Source of the DNA: Gp13-AA77 sp035946735
GTDB lineage: Bacteria > Acidobacteriota > Terriglobia > UBA7540
Length of the DNA: 64,000 nt
Assembly (NCBI GenBank): GCA_035946735.1
Contig: DASYYZ010000215.1
Coordinates: 30,422-94,421 of the forward strand
Reading direction: 5' to 3'
Made by a program: the position numbers and the translations under genes
The notes under the pieces: generated by a model
Seen by the model: the letters and a program-made list of their open reading frames with translations, nothing else
Databases searched by the model: none
What the model was told of the DNA's origin: nothing
Part shown: positions 17,166 to 26,964 of the stretch, piece by piece
Numbering within the stretch: position 1 is the first letter of the stretch
Layout: each line of letters starts with the position of its first letter

Positions 17166-18368
17166 ATGGCAATCCCAGGTCCTAGGGCCTACCGTTTTGA
17201 CAGTCGTTTTCCGGGCGTCCTGGGCGTAGCTCTGGCTTTCTTCTCGTGCTGCGGCTGGGCTCAAGGGCAAAGGGCTTCTCAAACCGTGGATGACTACTTT
17301 CTTCAAGCAAGACAGCTCGAGAAGCGCGGCGACTATGCGGCAGCAGAGAGGACCTACCAGCGGGCAGCCCAGGACTTTCCCAATCAACCCGAAGTTCTAA
17401 AGAGGCTGGGCATCGTCTACCAGACTGAGCTGAAATTCCCTGAGTCAATCCAGACTTTCCAACGAGTGTTGCAGGACGCCCCGCAGTATCCCGAGGTTAA
17501 CTTCTATCTGGGGCTTTCCGAGTTCGGTCTGAACCAGTTCGACCAAGCGGTCGGCGCCTTCAACAAAGAACTCGACGCCAACCCCAAGTACCGGCGCGCC
17601 CGGTACTACGAAGCGCTGGCTCTTCAATCGCTGAACCGCAATGCGGATGCCATGCGGCAGTACGAGCTTCTTCTTCAGGATGACCCGAACGATGCCGCGG
17701 TGCTTTATCAGATGATCCGATTCCTCAAGGCGGCGACGATCCAGTCGATCAACCACCTCGGTAATCTGGATCCCAATTCGGACTACATGTTGATTCTAAA
17801 AGCAGAGGGGTATACGGAAGAAGGGCGCTACGCGGAAGCTGTTGAAAAGTACACCCAGCTCCTGAAGAAGAATCCGGGGTTTCCGGGTGCGCACTACGGT
17901 TTGGGCTTGACCTATTGGAAGAAGGTCGACTATTCGGCGGCTGAACCTGAGCTGCGGCTGGCCTTGCGCCAGGACCCGAATCATCCCATGGCGAACTACT
18001 ACCTGGCGGACATCCTGGTGAAGAGCCAGCGGACCTCCGAGGCGGTCCCCCTGCTGGAAATTGCCGTGGCAGGCGCTCCCGACTTGTCAATGGCCTATTA
18101 TGAATTGGGAAAGTGTTACGTCGAGCAGAACCGGCTTCAAGACGCCCTCAAGGTCCTATTAAAGGCCGTAGCGTTGGACGCAGACGAAAAGTCCACGCAT
18201 TACCAATTGGCGCAGCTTTACGCCCGTCTCAAACAGCCGGATAAATCGCGGGAGGAAATGGCTGTCTTTCAGAAGCTGTACGCCCAGGAGAGAGAAAAAA
18301 AAGGGCGCGAAAAGGTTGCTGAAGACTCTCTGCAGACCGGAAGAGCGGAACCTAACAGCGAGAATTAA
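17166..18368 (+). CDS. Exported TPR-repeat protein, paralogue 1
   Basis: 400 residues from ATG 17166 with AAAGGA six bases upstream. A signal peptide (VLGVALAFFSCCGWAQG) is followed by TPR repeats, such as KRGDYAAAERTYQRAAQDFPN and PEVLKRLGIVYQTELKFPES. The last 30 residues are charged. The next gene, 28 bases after the stop, encodes a clear paralogue. Both precede the TonB-dependent receptor, suggesting a role with it as periplasmic or outer-membrane scaffold; this is inference. Confidence 0.85.
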   Translation: MAIPGPRAYRFDSRFPGVLGVALAFFSCCGWAQGQRASQTVDDYFLQARQLEKRGDYAAAERTYQRAAQDFPNQPEVLKRLGIVYQTELKFPESIQTFQRVLQDAPQYPEVNFYLGLSEFGLNQFDQAVGAFNKELDANPKYRRARYYEALALQSLNRNADAMRQYELLLQDDPNDAAVLYQMIRFLKAATIQSINHLGNLDPNSDYMLILKAEGYTEEGRYAEAVEKYTQLLKKNPGFPGAHYGLGLTYWKKVDYSAAEPELRLALRQDPNHPMANYYLADILVKSQRTSEAVPLLEIAVAGAPDLSMAYYELGKCYVEQNRLQDALKVLLKAVALDADEKSTHYQLAQLYARLKQPDKSREEMAVFQKLYAQEREKKGREKVAEDSLQTGRAEPNSEN

Positions 18369-18396
18369 TTGAGCGCAGATTGAGGAGTTAAGATAG

Positions 18397-19581
18397 ATGG
18401 CTTTGTGCGGGAAAGGAAGGTGGCGCGATCGAAAGCCACTCACGTCTCGCCTCGTCTTCGCCCTGACATTTGTTACCGCGCTCGAAAGCGTGCTCCTCTC
18501 GTCCGCCGCGACCAGCGCCTTTTCGACCCAGGATCTGAACTCGATCTTGGACCAGGCGCGCACTTACGAGAAGGCGGAAGACTACGGAAGCGCCGAACGA
18601 GCCTATCGGCAGGCACTGACCATGGCCCCTGCCGATCCGGAGGTGCTCAAGCGACTCGGCATTTTATATCAGACTGAATTGAAATTCGCCGACTCGATCG
18701 AACTCTTCCAGCAGGCGCTTGCGGCCTCCCATCGATACCCAGGAGTCAATTTCTTTAGCGGCGTTTCGTACCTGGGTCTCAATCAATTCGCAAAGGCGGC
18801 CGAGAGTTTCGAGGCGGAGCTCGCGATTGCCCAGCCACACCCGCGCACCCACTACTACTATGCCATCGCGCTCGAATCACTGGGGCGTGCTGACGATGCC
18901 GTGGCCCAGTTCAATGAATCGTTGCTCGTGAATCCCAAGGACCTTGACGCGCTTTACCAGTTGGCACGGCTTCACATGAACGCCTCGCTCGATGACATCC
19001 AGAAGCTTACCGATCTGGATCCTGACTCTTTTCAGTTACATGCTCTGATGGGCGAGGTCTACTCGAATAATCAGCGGTACGAAGATGCCTTGAAGGAATT
19101 CCAGGCGGCCGTGGCGAAACGTCCCGATGCCCCCGGCATTCACTACCAGTTAGGCGCTGCCCTGCGTAATTTGAAGCGGATTGACGCGGCCGAGAAGGAG
19201 TTTTTGCTCGCCCGGCGCGAGGATCCCAATGACATTCGGGTGAATCTGTACTTGGGCGAATTCGCGGTGGGCCGCAGGGATTATGCCGCAGCTCTCGATT
19301 ACCTGCGGGTGGTCGCGGCCGCCCAGCCTGCCATGGCCCGTCCTCACCTGCTGCTCGGCCAGTGCTATGACGCGCTCAAGGACTTCGACAAGGCCAGGAC
19401 CGAGCTGCTCGCCGCCGTTCAAGCCGACCCGACCGATCCGCAGCCTCACTACCTGCTGGCAAAGGTGTACCGGGAGCTCGGCGACAGCCAATCCACGGGT
19501 CAGGAGATGAACGCGTTTCAGGCGCTCTCAATGGCCCAAAAAGCAAAGACTTACGAGCGCGCAAAGACGACCCCTCAGTGA
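18397..19581 (+). CDS. Exported TPR-repeat protein, paralogue 2
   Basis: 394 residues from ATG 18397, with GAGGAG about ten bases upstream. A hydrophobic N-terminal segment (LVFALTFVTALESVLLSSA) is a probable signal or anchor. TPR repeats include DYGSAERAYRQALTMAPADPE and PEVLKRLGILYQTELKFADS, nearly the same wording as the upstream gene, so the pair arose by tandem duplication. The C-terminal repeats QAVQADPTDPQPHYLL-like are typical TPR. It is probably cotranscribed with paralogue 1. Confidence 0.85.
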   Translation: MALCGKGRWRDRKPLTSRLVFALTFVTALESVLLSSAATSAFSTQDLNSILDQARTYEKAEDYGSAERAYRQALTMAPADPEVLKRLGILYQTELKFADSIELFQQALAASHRYPGVNFFSGVSYLGLNQFAKAAESFEAELAIAQPHPRTHYYYAIALESLGRADDAVAQFNESLLVNPKDLDALYQLARLHMNASLDDIQKLTDLDPDSFQLHALMGEVYSNNQRYEDALKEFQAAVAKRPDAPGIHYQLGAALRNLKRIDAAEKEFLLARREDPNDIRVNLYLGEFAVGRRDYAAALDYLRVVAAAQPAMARPHLLLGQCYDALKDFDKARTELLAAVQADPTDPQPHYLLAKVYRELGDSQSTGQEMNAFQALSMAQKAKTYERAKTTPQ

Positions 19582-20028
19582 CCAGGAGCGCCTCAGTTGC
19601 AGGTCGTTTCTTGAGCCCCTCTCCGAGTGTCTAGCTCGCACAACGCTGATTAATATAAGGTTGCCCGGTGACGGACTCGGCCCCGATCCCCTGCGTACAA
19701 CACTGATTGAGGTTGCGGGGTGTTCGAAATTGCCTCCGTCACTTTAGCCTGCTGTCTCCCCCTCAGATACTTTGCTGGTGCCAGATAAATTTTTTCATTA
19801 CCCCTAAGAAAAAAACCTATTGACAAACCACCTGAGGGGGGATTATAACTCCGTCGTGTTTGCTTTACAGCTTGTCAGACCAATTTACAAGGTTGGCGCT
19901 CGAGGTAACCTCGCCCACAAGCAGCGAGCCTGGCACTGGACAAAATTTAACTATTGATTAATTATAGCAGTGTAAAAGCGTCGGGAAGGGATCTACTAAC
20001 GGGAACGGATCTCACTAAGGAGCAGCCA
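19582..20028 (+). other. Long leader region upstream of the TonB-dependent receptor
   Basis: 447 bases without a gene between the TPR gene and the receptor. It holds the strong promoter at 19820-19849 and, beyond it, a leader of roughly 170 bases before ATG 20029. The leader contains AATTATAG-like AT-rich segments and the ribosome binding site AAGGAG just before the start. No known riboswitch was recognised. Confidence 0.55.
19820..19849 (+). promoter_or_regulatory. Sigma70-type promoter for the TonB-dependent receptor gene
   Basis: TTGACA at 19820-19825 is a consensus -35 element, followed after 18 bases by TATAAC at 19844-19849. It is one of the best sigma70 matches in the window and lies in a clean intergenic region, giving a predicted leader of about 170 bases. 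Confidence 0.6.
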
Positions 20029-23000
20029 ATGCTTCATTTCAAGCGTACCCTCGCTGTACTTGTTGGCCTGTGGCTCATCCTCGGAAGTCTCGGGTTGCTG
20101 TGGGCTCAGAGTGATCGCGCCACGATCACGGGCACGGTGACTGATCAGACCGGAGCCGTCATTGTGGGTGCTGCGGTCACCGCCACGAACGTAGCAACAG
20201 GGATCAGCATTAGAGCCACCACTTCTTCCGCCGGAGACTACGAGGTTCCTCTTCTTCCCGCTGGAAGTTATCAGCTTACGGTCGAGCAGACCGGTCTCAA
20301 GAAATCGGTTCAGTCCGGGATCGATCTGGAGGTGGGGCAGACGGTGCGCGTCGACGTCAAGATGCAGGTGGGTCAGGCCACGCAGACCGTTCAGGTGACC
20401 GCACAAGCCGAGCTTCTCCAGAGGGACACGTCAGACCGCGGAACCGTAGTGACAGCTCGTGACGTTGAAGAATTGCCCATCGTGGCGCAACAGGAGCAGC
20501 GCAACGCCGGTTTTTACATGACGCTGGCTCCGGGGGTGACAGGCCGTGGAACTGCGACGCCCACCGCCAGCGGTTCGGGCCGCGAGTTGAACACCACCGT
20601 GAACGGCAGTCCGAGCGGCAGTACTGAGTTCCATCTCGACGGCGCGGTGCTCGGCAACGGCTATATGTTGGCAGGCGACTTTCGGGACCTCCCGTTTCCT
20701 CCTGACGCCGTCGGTGAGTTCAATGTGATGACGCTCAACCCGCCCGCGCAATATGGCCAAACCGGCTTAGGGATCACTAGTTTCTCAATCAAGTCGGGCA
20801 CTAACCGGCTCCATGGCGACGCTTACGAGTATTTTCGCAACGACGCCTTGGACACCCGAGGGTTCTTTTCGCCGACCGTACCCGTCCTTAAGCAGAATGA
20901 ATTCGGAATTACGGCGGGCGGGCCGGTGTACATTCCCAAAGTGTACGACGGCAGAGACAAGACCTTTTTCTTCGGGTGGTACGATGGGTTTCGCCTTAAA
21001 CAGCAGGCGACCAACTCGCTTGACACTGTACCTACCGCCTCGATGCGAGCCGGAGATTTCAGCAATGTCTTGGGTGGTCAAATCGGCACGGATGCCCTCG
21101 GCCGGCCGGTGTATTCGAGTGAGATTTATGACCCTTCGACCCAGCGCACCGTCGCGCCGGGCGGCGTCGACCCCATGACGGGCCTCGTTAACAAGAGCGG
21201 AGCCAGCGCGATTCTGCGTAACGGGCTCGGCTTCAACAACATCACGGGACTGCCGATCGCCGGACAAGCGAACGTGATTCCTTCAGGCCGGATCGATCCG
21301 GTAGCGGCGAAGATATTCTCTTATTTCCCCAATCCGAATCCGTGTCCCACCTGCGCATTTGGCTACAAGCTGAATTGGCTGTCCAGTTACCTCAACCAGG
21401 CGACCATCAATCAGCAAGGAGCAAAGGTCGATCACGTGCTCTCTGATCGCAATCGGATTATGGGAGAATTCATCTGGTCCCACAATCTCGCTCCCACCGG
21501 TTCGAAGTGGCCGGGAGCGATCAGTGAGGGCGCCAATTCCACGATTCAGCAGGACGTAGCGCGCTTCAGCGACGATTACAGCTTGCGGCCCGATCTGATC
21601 AACCATTGGGTTGTCGGCTTTAATCGGCTTCGCAACGATAGCTATCCCCAGGCAGGTACTGGCTGGCCTGCAAAGCTCGGATACAGCGGCGTGCCCCAGA
21701 CAGGTCCAGGATCAACCTTCATCGAAATGGATATCGGAGGCCTGGGTAATACTTACGCGAGAGCCGGGCAGAGTTTTACGGCCAACAACAACTGGACCTT
21801 TGACGACAATTTGAGCTGGATCAAGGGCCGGCATTCGATCAAGATGGGCTTCAGTTACGTCAGGCTGGGTGACAACGCCCTCAGCACTGACTACCAGTCG
21901 AGCTATCTGACCTTCAATGCCGGAACCACCTCGCTTCCGGGTACATGGTACAACGATTCCTGCGCGCCGGGCGGCACGTGTCCCGGCATGGGTGCGGCCG
22001 GGTTTCTGCTGGGCCAGGTCAGCCACGGGCTGGAAGGTATTGTAGCCTCCGAAATAGCGGATCGCATGGGGCGCTACGCGGGCTACGTTCAGGACAATTT
22101 CAAGGCTTCGCCGCGCCTCACTCTAAATCTCGGTCTTCGTTATGACCTGATCCTGCCCACGGTGAGCGCGCACAACGATTTCTCCTGGATGGACCCGACA
22201 GTGGTCAATCCTGCCATCGGGATCAGGGGCGCGGAAGTCTTTGCCACTCCTGGTGAGCGCTCCCCGGTGCATACTGACACGAAAGCCTTCGGCCCGCGCC
22301 TTGGCCTTGCTTACGCCATCAACGACAAGACCATCCTGAGAAGCGGGTATGGGATCTTGTACACCGCCGGGGGTGGGGAACGTTCCATCGGGAATTCATA
22401 TGAGCAGCAAGGATTCAGCGTCTCGAATTCAGTTAACGAGGACTCCAGCACAGGCTATACAGGGCTGCTTGCTGGCACCGTCCCGGGAAATCCCAACTAT
22501 CACATGACCCTCGCTAACGGCTGGCCGGCTTCGCTCTTGCCGGTACCGCCCTTCATCAGCCCTTCGACGGACATCGGAGAGGGGCCGCCCGCCTTTGGCA
22601 GCTTCCCCGGAGACGGCAATCTCCCCTATATCCAGACGTGGGACCTCGACCTCCAGCGGGAAATTCCGGGCCATATTCTCCTTGACGCGGCCTACGTGGG
22701 CACCAAGGGAACTCATCTGCCCAGCCGCCTTATGAATACCAATGCGACGCCGACGACCGCCCTGCAGTACGGGCCGCTGCTGTTCAGTAAGATTTCGGAT
22801 CCGAGCGTGCAGGCTCTCGCTGTGGTTCAAGGAATGCCTGTAGATCCCACGACGGGACTGCACGCGCCATTCAAAGGATTCCAGACGCTCTGGGGCGGAT
22901 CAGCCACGCTCGGCCAAGCATTGCGCCCGTACCCGCAATATACGTCCGACACCGTGGAGGGCCTATCCCAACTAAGGGACTTTGGTGAAGACGTCGGGTC

Positions 23001-23916
23001 GTCGAGCTACAATGCGCTCCAGATTCAGGCGCGAAAACACTTCTCACAGGGCCTGAGTTTCCTCGTGTCCTATACCTGGTCCAAGACACTGACGGACGCG
23101 GGAAGCATCTTTAACGAGTTCTCGGGCTTCACTCAGGACTTCTACAATGTGAAGCCGGAGAAGGCTCTGAGCCTTAACGACTACCCGAATAACCTGGTGA
23201 TTTCGTACGAGTACCAGTTGCCTTTCGGCCCGGGAAAGAAATTCGGGAACGTCGGCGGTCTGGCGGGAAGGACGATTGGCGGCTGGAGTATCGCCGGCGT
23301 CCAGCAGTATCAGTCCGGAGCCCCACAGGAGGTCGTCACCGGAGACAATGCTCTTACTCCCTATATGGGCCCGAACAGCTTCCTGATGCGTCCCAATATC
23401 GTGCCGGGAGTGCCCAAAAAGTCGATCGCGATCCTAACCGGCAAGTGGAATCCCAACGGGGGGCCTGTTCATTTCGATGGCAGCCCCTGCACCAAGACTG
23501 CCCCCTGTACGACGTCCAATGCCTATGACAGCGGCGCCGTACTCAACGTGGCAGCCTGGTGTGATCCCCAAAAGAGTCCCACCTCCGGAGGCTGCACAGG
23601 CGGGCCATTCACCTTCAATCAGGTTGGCGGCACTGCCCCTCCGACGGATGGCTCGATTCGCCGGTTCCCGTACTACAACGAGGACATTTCTATTCTCAAA
23701 CGGACCTCGATTAATGAGCGGGTGGGCGTCGAATTTAGAGCGGACTTCCTCAACATTTTCAACCGCACCCTATTCGGTTTCGACCAGGGCGGCGATCAGT
23801 ACGGGTCTGTTCTGCAAGGGAACAATCTTGGCAGTGGGCTCGGCGGGTTCGGGCACATCACCTCACAGAGCAACTTCCCGCGCGAGATCCAGTTCGGTCT
23901 CAAGTTAACTTACTAG
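20029..23916 (+). CDS. Oar-like TonB-dependent outer-membrane receptor with carboxypeptidase-regulatory domain
   Basis: 1295 residues from ATG 20029, preceded by AAGGAG. A signal peptide (LAVLVGLWLILGSLGLLWAQ) leads to a carboxypeptidase-regulatory-like domain (DRATITGTVTDQTGAVIVGA to about residue 115), then a plug region and a long beta-barrel, ending in the aromatic FGLKLTY typical of outer-membrane proteins. This is the large CarboxypepD_reg/Oar-like family expanded in Acidobacteriota. A good TonB box was not identified. It probably imports or secretes large glycans or peptides; the substrate is unknown. A strong promoter lies about 180 bases upstream and a terminator follows. Confidence 0.9.
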   Translation: MLHFKRTLAVLVGLWLILGSLGLLWAQSDRATITGTVTDQTGAVIVGAAVTATNVATGISIRATTSSAGDYEVPLLPAGSYQLTVEQTGLKKSVQSGIDLEVGQTVRVDVKMQVGQATQTVQVTAQAELLQRDTSDRGTVVTARDVEELPIVAQQEQRNAGFYMTLAPGVTGRGTATPTASGSGRELNTTVNGSPSGSTEFHLDGAVLGNGYMLAGDFRDLPFPPDAVGEFNVMTLNPPAQYGQTGLGITSFSIKSGTNRLHGDAYEYFRNDALDTRGFFSPTVPVLKQNEFGITAGGPVYIPKVYDGRDKTFFFGWYDGFRLKQQATNSLDTVPTASMRAGDFSNVLGGQIGTDALGRPVYSSEIYDPSTQRTVAPGGVDPMTGLVNKSGASAILRNGLGFNNITGLPIAGQANVIPSGRIDPVAAKIFSYFPNPNPCPTCAFGYKLNWLSSYLNQATINQQGAKVDHVLSDRNRIMGEFIWSHNLAPTGSKWPGAISEGANSTIQQDVARFSDDYSLRPDLINHWVVGFNRLRNDSYPQAGTGWPAKLGYSGVPQTGPGSTFIEMDIGGLGNTYARAGQSFTANNNWTFDDNLSWIKGRHSIKMGFSYVRLGDNALSTDYQSSYLTFNAGTTSLPGTWYNDSCAPGGTCPGMGAAGFLLGQVSHGLEGIVASEIADRMGRYAGYVQDNFKASPRLTLNLGLRYDLILPTVSAHNDFSWMDPTVVNPAIGIRGAEVFATPGERSPVHTDTKAFGPRLGLAYAINDKTILRSGYGILYTAGGGERSIGNSYEQQGFSVSNSVNEDSSTGYTGLLAGTVPGNPNYHMTLANGWPASLLPVPPFISPSTDIGEGPPAFGSFPGDGNLPYIQTWDLDLQREIPGHILLDAAYVGTKGTHLPSRLMNTNATPTTALQYGPLLFSKISDPSVQALAVVQGMPVDPTTGLHAPFKGFQTLWGGSATLGQALRPYPQYTSDTVEGLSQLRDFGEDVGSSSYNALQIQARKHFSQGLSFLVSYTWSKTLTDAGSIFNEFSGFTQDFYNVKPEKALSLNDYPNNLVISYEYQLPFGPGKKFGNVGGLAGRTIGGWSIAGVQQYQSGAPQEVVTGDNALTPYMGPNSFLMRPNIVPGVPKKSIAILTGKWNPNGGPVHFDGSPCTKTAPCTTSNAYDSGAVLNVAAWCDPQKSPTSGGCTGGPFTFNQVGGTAPPTDGSIRRFPYYNEDISILKRTSINERVGVEFRADFLNIFNRTLFGFDQGGDQYGSVLQGNNLGSGLGGFGHITSQSNFPREIQFGLKLTY

Positions 23917-23929
23917 CGCGCTTGCGCGT

Positions 23930-23963
23930 CCGGGGGAGGCCATGGTAGCCTCCCCGGTTTTTT
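23930..23963 (+). terminator. Rho-independent terminator after the TonB-dependent receptor
   Basis: CCGGGGGAGGC (23930-23940) pairs with GCCTCCCCGG (23948-23957) with one bulged G, followed directly by TTTTTT. It ends the receptor transcript. Confidence 0.85.
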
Positions 23964-24142
23964 CCCGCCAGTCAATCCTTTCTCGCAGACACCTCTGGCA
24001 TCTCCGCGCCATTGCCGTCATTCCCTCGCCCCTTTGTCTCACGATCGCACCGGACTCCAAAATCGTTTTCCGCACTTTCAGGGACCGCCCGTGGGCCAGC
24101 CCCCGGGAACGTTTTTCGACAACATGGTAACTTGAGAGGCGC

Positions 24143-25705
24143 TTGCTGTCCTACATTGACTCCATCACGATTTTTGCCAGCCTGGCGCTGGTGGTGTTCG
24201 CGGTAACGCGGGCTGCGCACAAGAGTGGCTCCGGCAGCGAGTATTTCCTGGCGGGCCGCGACTTGCGCTGGCCGTTCATCGGCATGTCGCTCTTCGCTTC
24301 GAACATCTCGGCGGAGCATGTTCTGGGTCTCGCCGGCGACGGCTACCGCATCGGCATGGTGGCAGGCGGATACGAGTGGGTGGGCGCCTGGGACCTTATC
24401 ATTCTGGCCATGCTCTTCGCTCCACTCTACCTGCGCGAGCGGATCTATACCATTCCGGAGTTCCTGGAGCGGCGGTTCGGCTGGAGCCTGCGCGCCTTTC
24501 TGTCCATCAATCTGCTGGTCATCAACGTCTTTACGAAAAACGCCATCGACCTCTGGGCCGGATCGCTGCTGTTCGTGGTGTTGTTCGGCTGGAACCAACT
24601 GGCAGTGATGATCGTCATGTCGGCCTTCACGGCTCTTTACACGATGAAGGGCGGCCTGCGCGCGGTGGTCTATGCCGATATGGTGCAGGGAACATGGCTC
24701 ATTCTGAGCAGCACTCTGCTGGCGGTGCTGGGACTCAAGGCCGTCGGATGGTGGCCGGGCCTCGTGAGCCACGTGCCTCATGCCGCGATCCAGATGGTGA
24801 AGCCGCTCAATGACGATTTTCCGATTACCGGCTTCCTGATGGCGAATTTGCTGGCGGGAATGTTCTATTGGTGCATGGACCAGACCAACGTGCAGCGCGT
24901 GCTGGGCGCGCGCAGCCAGCAGGACGGCCAGCGCGGAGCGATCCTTGCGGGATTCCTCAAACTCGGTGTTCCCTTCATCCTGGTGCTTCCCGGAGTGATC
25001 GCTCGCGTGCTGTACCCTGGACTCGCGCGCTACGACGAGGCTTATCCCCGGATGGTGCGGGAGCTGCTGCCGGTGGGATTGCGTGGACTCGTGCTGGCCG
25101 GGCTCATCGCCATCCTGATGTCCTCCATGAGCGCCTGTTATAACTCCAGCGCCACGCTGGTGGTGAGGGATTTTGTGCTGCGCTACCGGCCTGCGACCGG
25201 CGAGCGCCGCCAGGTGGCGATCGGGCGCTGGGTTACGGGGCTGATGGCAGTGCTGGGCGTGCTCGCGGCCCCGCTGGTAGGCCTTTCGGTCACCATCTGG
25301 TACTACCTGCAGTTCATCTCGGCTTATCTTTCCGTGCCCATGTCGGCAGTCATCTTCACGGGCTTGATCTGGAAGCGGGGCAACACCAAGGGAGCGATCG
25401 GCGGCGTGATTGTCGGCTTCTCGACTGGGTTGGTCTTCTTTCTTGACCAGACACTCGGCTGGCGGCTGCCGGTGCTATCGCGTCCCTTGATGCACTCCTT
25501 CATGCACCGGACGCTGCTAGTGTGGTTCATTGCCGCGGCGGCGATGCTGGTGATCAGCCTCGCCACCGCGACTCCCGATCCCGGCAAGGAAACACGGAAC
25601 GTGTTCGGGGAATTCAAAGCGCCCTGGCGCGGCTGGACGGACTACCGGAACTTCGCCGCGTTGCTCTTTCTCGCCACCGTCGTATTGTGGCTTTCGTTTC
25701 GCTAG
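24143..25705 (+). CDS. Sodium/solute symporter (SSS family)
   Basis: 520 residues starting at TTG 24143, with GAGAGGC upstream. About 13-14 hydrophobic helices fit the SSS (SGLT/PutP) fold. Near the start is EYFLAGRDLRWPFIGMSLFA, the helix 1-2 signature of the family, and helix 5-6 runs through WAGSLLFVVLFGW. It is convergent with the dehydratase gene on the other strand, so it likely belongs to the same sugar or sugar-acid utilisation unit. Probably Na+-coupled uptake. Confidence 0.85.
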   Translation: MLSYIDSITIFASLALVVFAVTRAAHKSGSGSEYFLAGRDLRWPFIGMSLFASNISAEHVLGLAGDGYRIGMVAGGYEWVGAWDLIILAMLFAPLYLRERIYTIPEFLERRFGWSLRAFLSINLLVINVFTKNAIDLWAGSLLFVVLFGWNQLAVMIVMSAFTALYTMKGGLRAVVYADMVQGTWLILSSTLLAVLGLKAVGWWPGLVSHVPHAAIQMVKPLNDDFPITGFLMANLLAGMFYWCMDQTNVQRVLGARSQQDGQRGAILAGFLKLGVPFILVLPGVIARVLYPGLARYDEAYPRMVRELLPVGLRGLVLAGLIAILMSSMSACYNSSATLVVRDFVLRYRPATGERRQVAIGRWVTGLMAVLGVLAAPLVGLSVTIWYYLQFISAYLSVPMSAVIFTGLIWKRGNTKGAIGGVIVGFSTGLVFFLDQTLGWRLPVLSRPLMHSFMHRTLLVWFIAAAAMLVISLATATPDPGKETRNVFGEFKAPWRGWTDYRNFAALLFLATVVLWLSFR

Positions 25706-25766
25706 TGGGACGAAAATGCCTTCTCAGTTCCAAAGCGAACGCGCTGGTTAGACTATATCCTCTGCT

Positions 25767-26915
25767 TCACTGGCACATCTTCTGTTCCCAACCCAGATCG
25801 AACATGTTGAGCTTGGCGTCCGGATCGCCAGGGTGTGCCGCGACCGCGGATTCATCAACTTGAACTCCCCAGCCGGGCCCGGTGGGCACGTCGTAGTAGC
25901 CGTTCTGCACGCGCGGCGCGTTCGGCGTGAGGTCGTAGCGCCAGGGCACGTCGTAGTCTTCAAACGTCTCCAAGATCACGAAGTTCGGAATATTGGCGCA
26001 GAGGTGGACGCCGATCATGGTCTTGAGCGGCCCGTCGCAGTTGTGCGGCGCCACGCTCACGTAGTAGGTCTCGGCCAGAGCCGCGATTTTCTTGGTCTCG
26101 AGAAAACCGCCGCAGTAGGTGATATCCGGCTGCACCACGTGAGCGGCCTTGCGTTCGAGCAGGTCCAGAAAGCCGAAGCGCGAATAAATATGCTCGCCGG
26201 TGGCGACGCGGAGCGGAGAGCCGCCTACGACCTGGGCCATGGATTCGTTGTTGTGGGCGGGGATCGGCTCCTCGCACCAACCTGGATTGAGCGGCACCAT
26301 GGCGCGAATGGCTTCGAGGGCCATTATCGGGCTGAACCGTCCGTGGAACTCGAGCAGAATATCGACGTCGTCACCCACTGCAATTCGCACCGCTTCAACC
26401 TGGCGCACTGCCTCTCTTAATTGCGCACGCGGCAGTTCGCGTCCCCCGGGGCCAAAGGGATCGAATTTCAGGGCCTGGTAGCCTCGATCCACAACCGCGG
26501 CCGCCCGATCCGACAGCTCTTTCAAATCGCCGCCGTGGTGATACCAGCCATTGGCGTAGACCTTGACTCTCGGCCGCACCTTGCCGCCCACCAGGTTGTA
26601 GACGGGCTGGCCGCTGGCCTTGCCCACAACGTCCCACATGGCGGTCTCGATGGCGGCCATGGCGGCGTACATCACGGGACCAGTGTTGTGCTCGATCTGG
26701 TAGAGCTTGAACCAGAGGTCCTCGATGTCGAAGGGATTGTGGCCAATCACGTAACGGCGGCCATAGTCGAGGATCAGCTCGCGCACGGAAAATTCTTTCC
26801 AACCGAGCGTGCCCTCGCCCCAGCCTACCAGACCGTCGTTGGTGGTGAGCTTGACCATGGTGAAGTTCCGCCACTGCGCGCCCACCAGGAACACTTGAAG
26901 CTTTTCAATTTTCAT
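25767..26915 (-). CDS. Enolase-superfamily sugar-acid dehydratase (galactonate-dehydratase-like)
   Basis: 382 residues from ATG 26915, the start before MKIEKLQVF. The N-terminal capping domain is followed by a TIM barrel with the metal and catalytic segments LLEFHGRFSP (E-F-H-G-R), CEEPIPAHN, ATGEHIYSRF and APHNCDGPL. This order (acid, Glu, Glu, His) is that of mandelate racemase/D-galactonate dehydratase relatives, but the first ligand is Glu where GalD has Asp. It probably dehydrates an aldonate or uronate. It is 50 bases downstream of an SDR gene in the same direction. Confidence 0.82.
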   Translation of the reverse strand: MKIEKLQVFLVGAQWRNFTMVKLTTNDGLVGWGEGTLGWKEFSVRELILDYGRRYVIGHNPFDIEDLWFKLYQIEHNTGPVMYAAMAAIETAMWDVVGKASGQPVYNLVGGKVRPRVKVYANGWYHHGGDLKELSDRAAAVVDRGYQALKFDPFGPGGRELPRAQLREAVRQVEAVRIAVGDDVDILLEFHGRFSPIMALEAIRAMVPLNPGWCEEPIPAHNNESMAQVVGGSPLRVATGEHIYSRFGFLDLLERKAAHVVQPDITYCGGFLETKKIAALAETYYVSVAPHNCDGPLKTMIGVHLCANIPNFVILETFEDYDVPWRYDLTPNAPRVQNGYYDVPTGPGWGVQVDESAVAAHPGDPDAKLNMFDLGWEQKMCQ

Positions 26916-26964
26916 GTCGCGTCCTTGGAAGGGCGGCCGCGCCCGCGGCATCGGCTTTCGCAGT

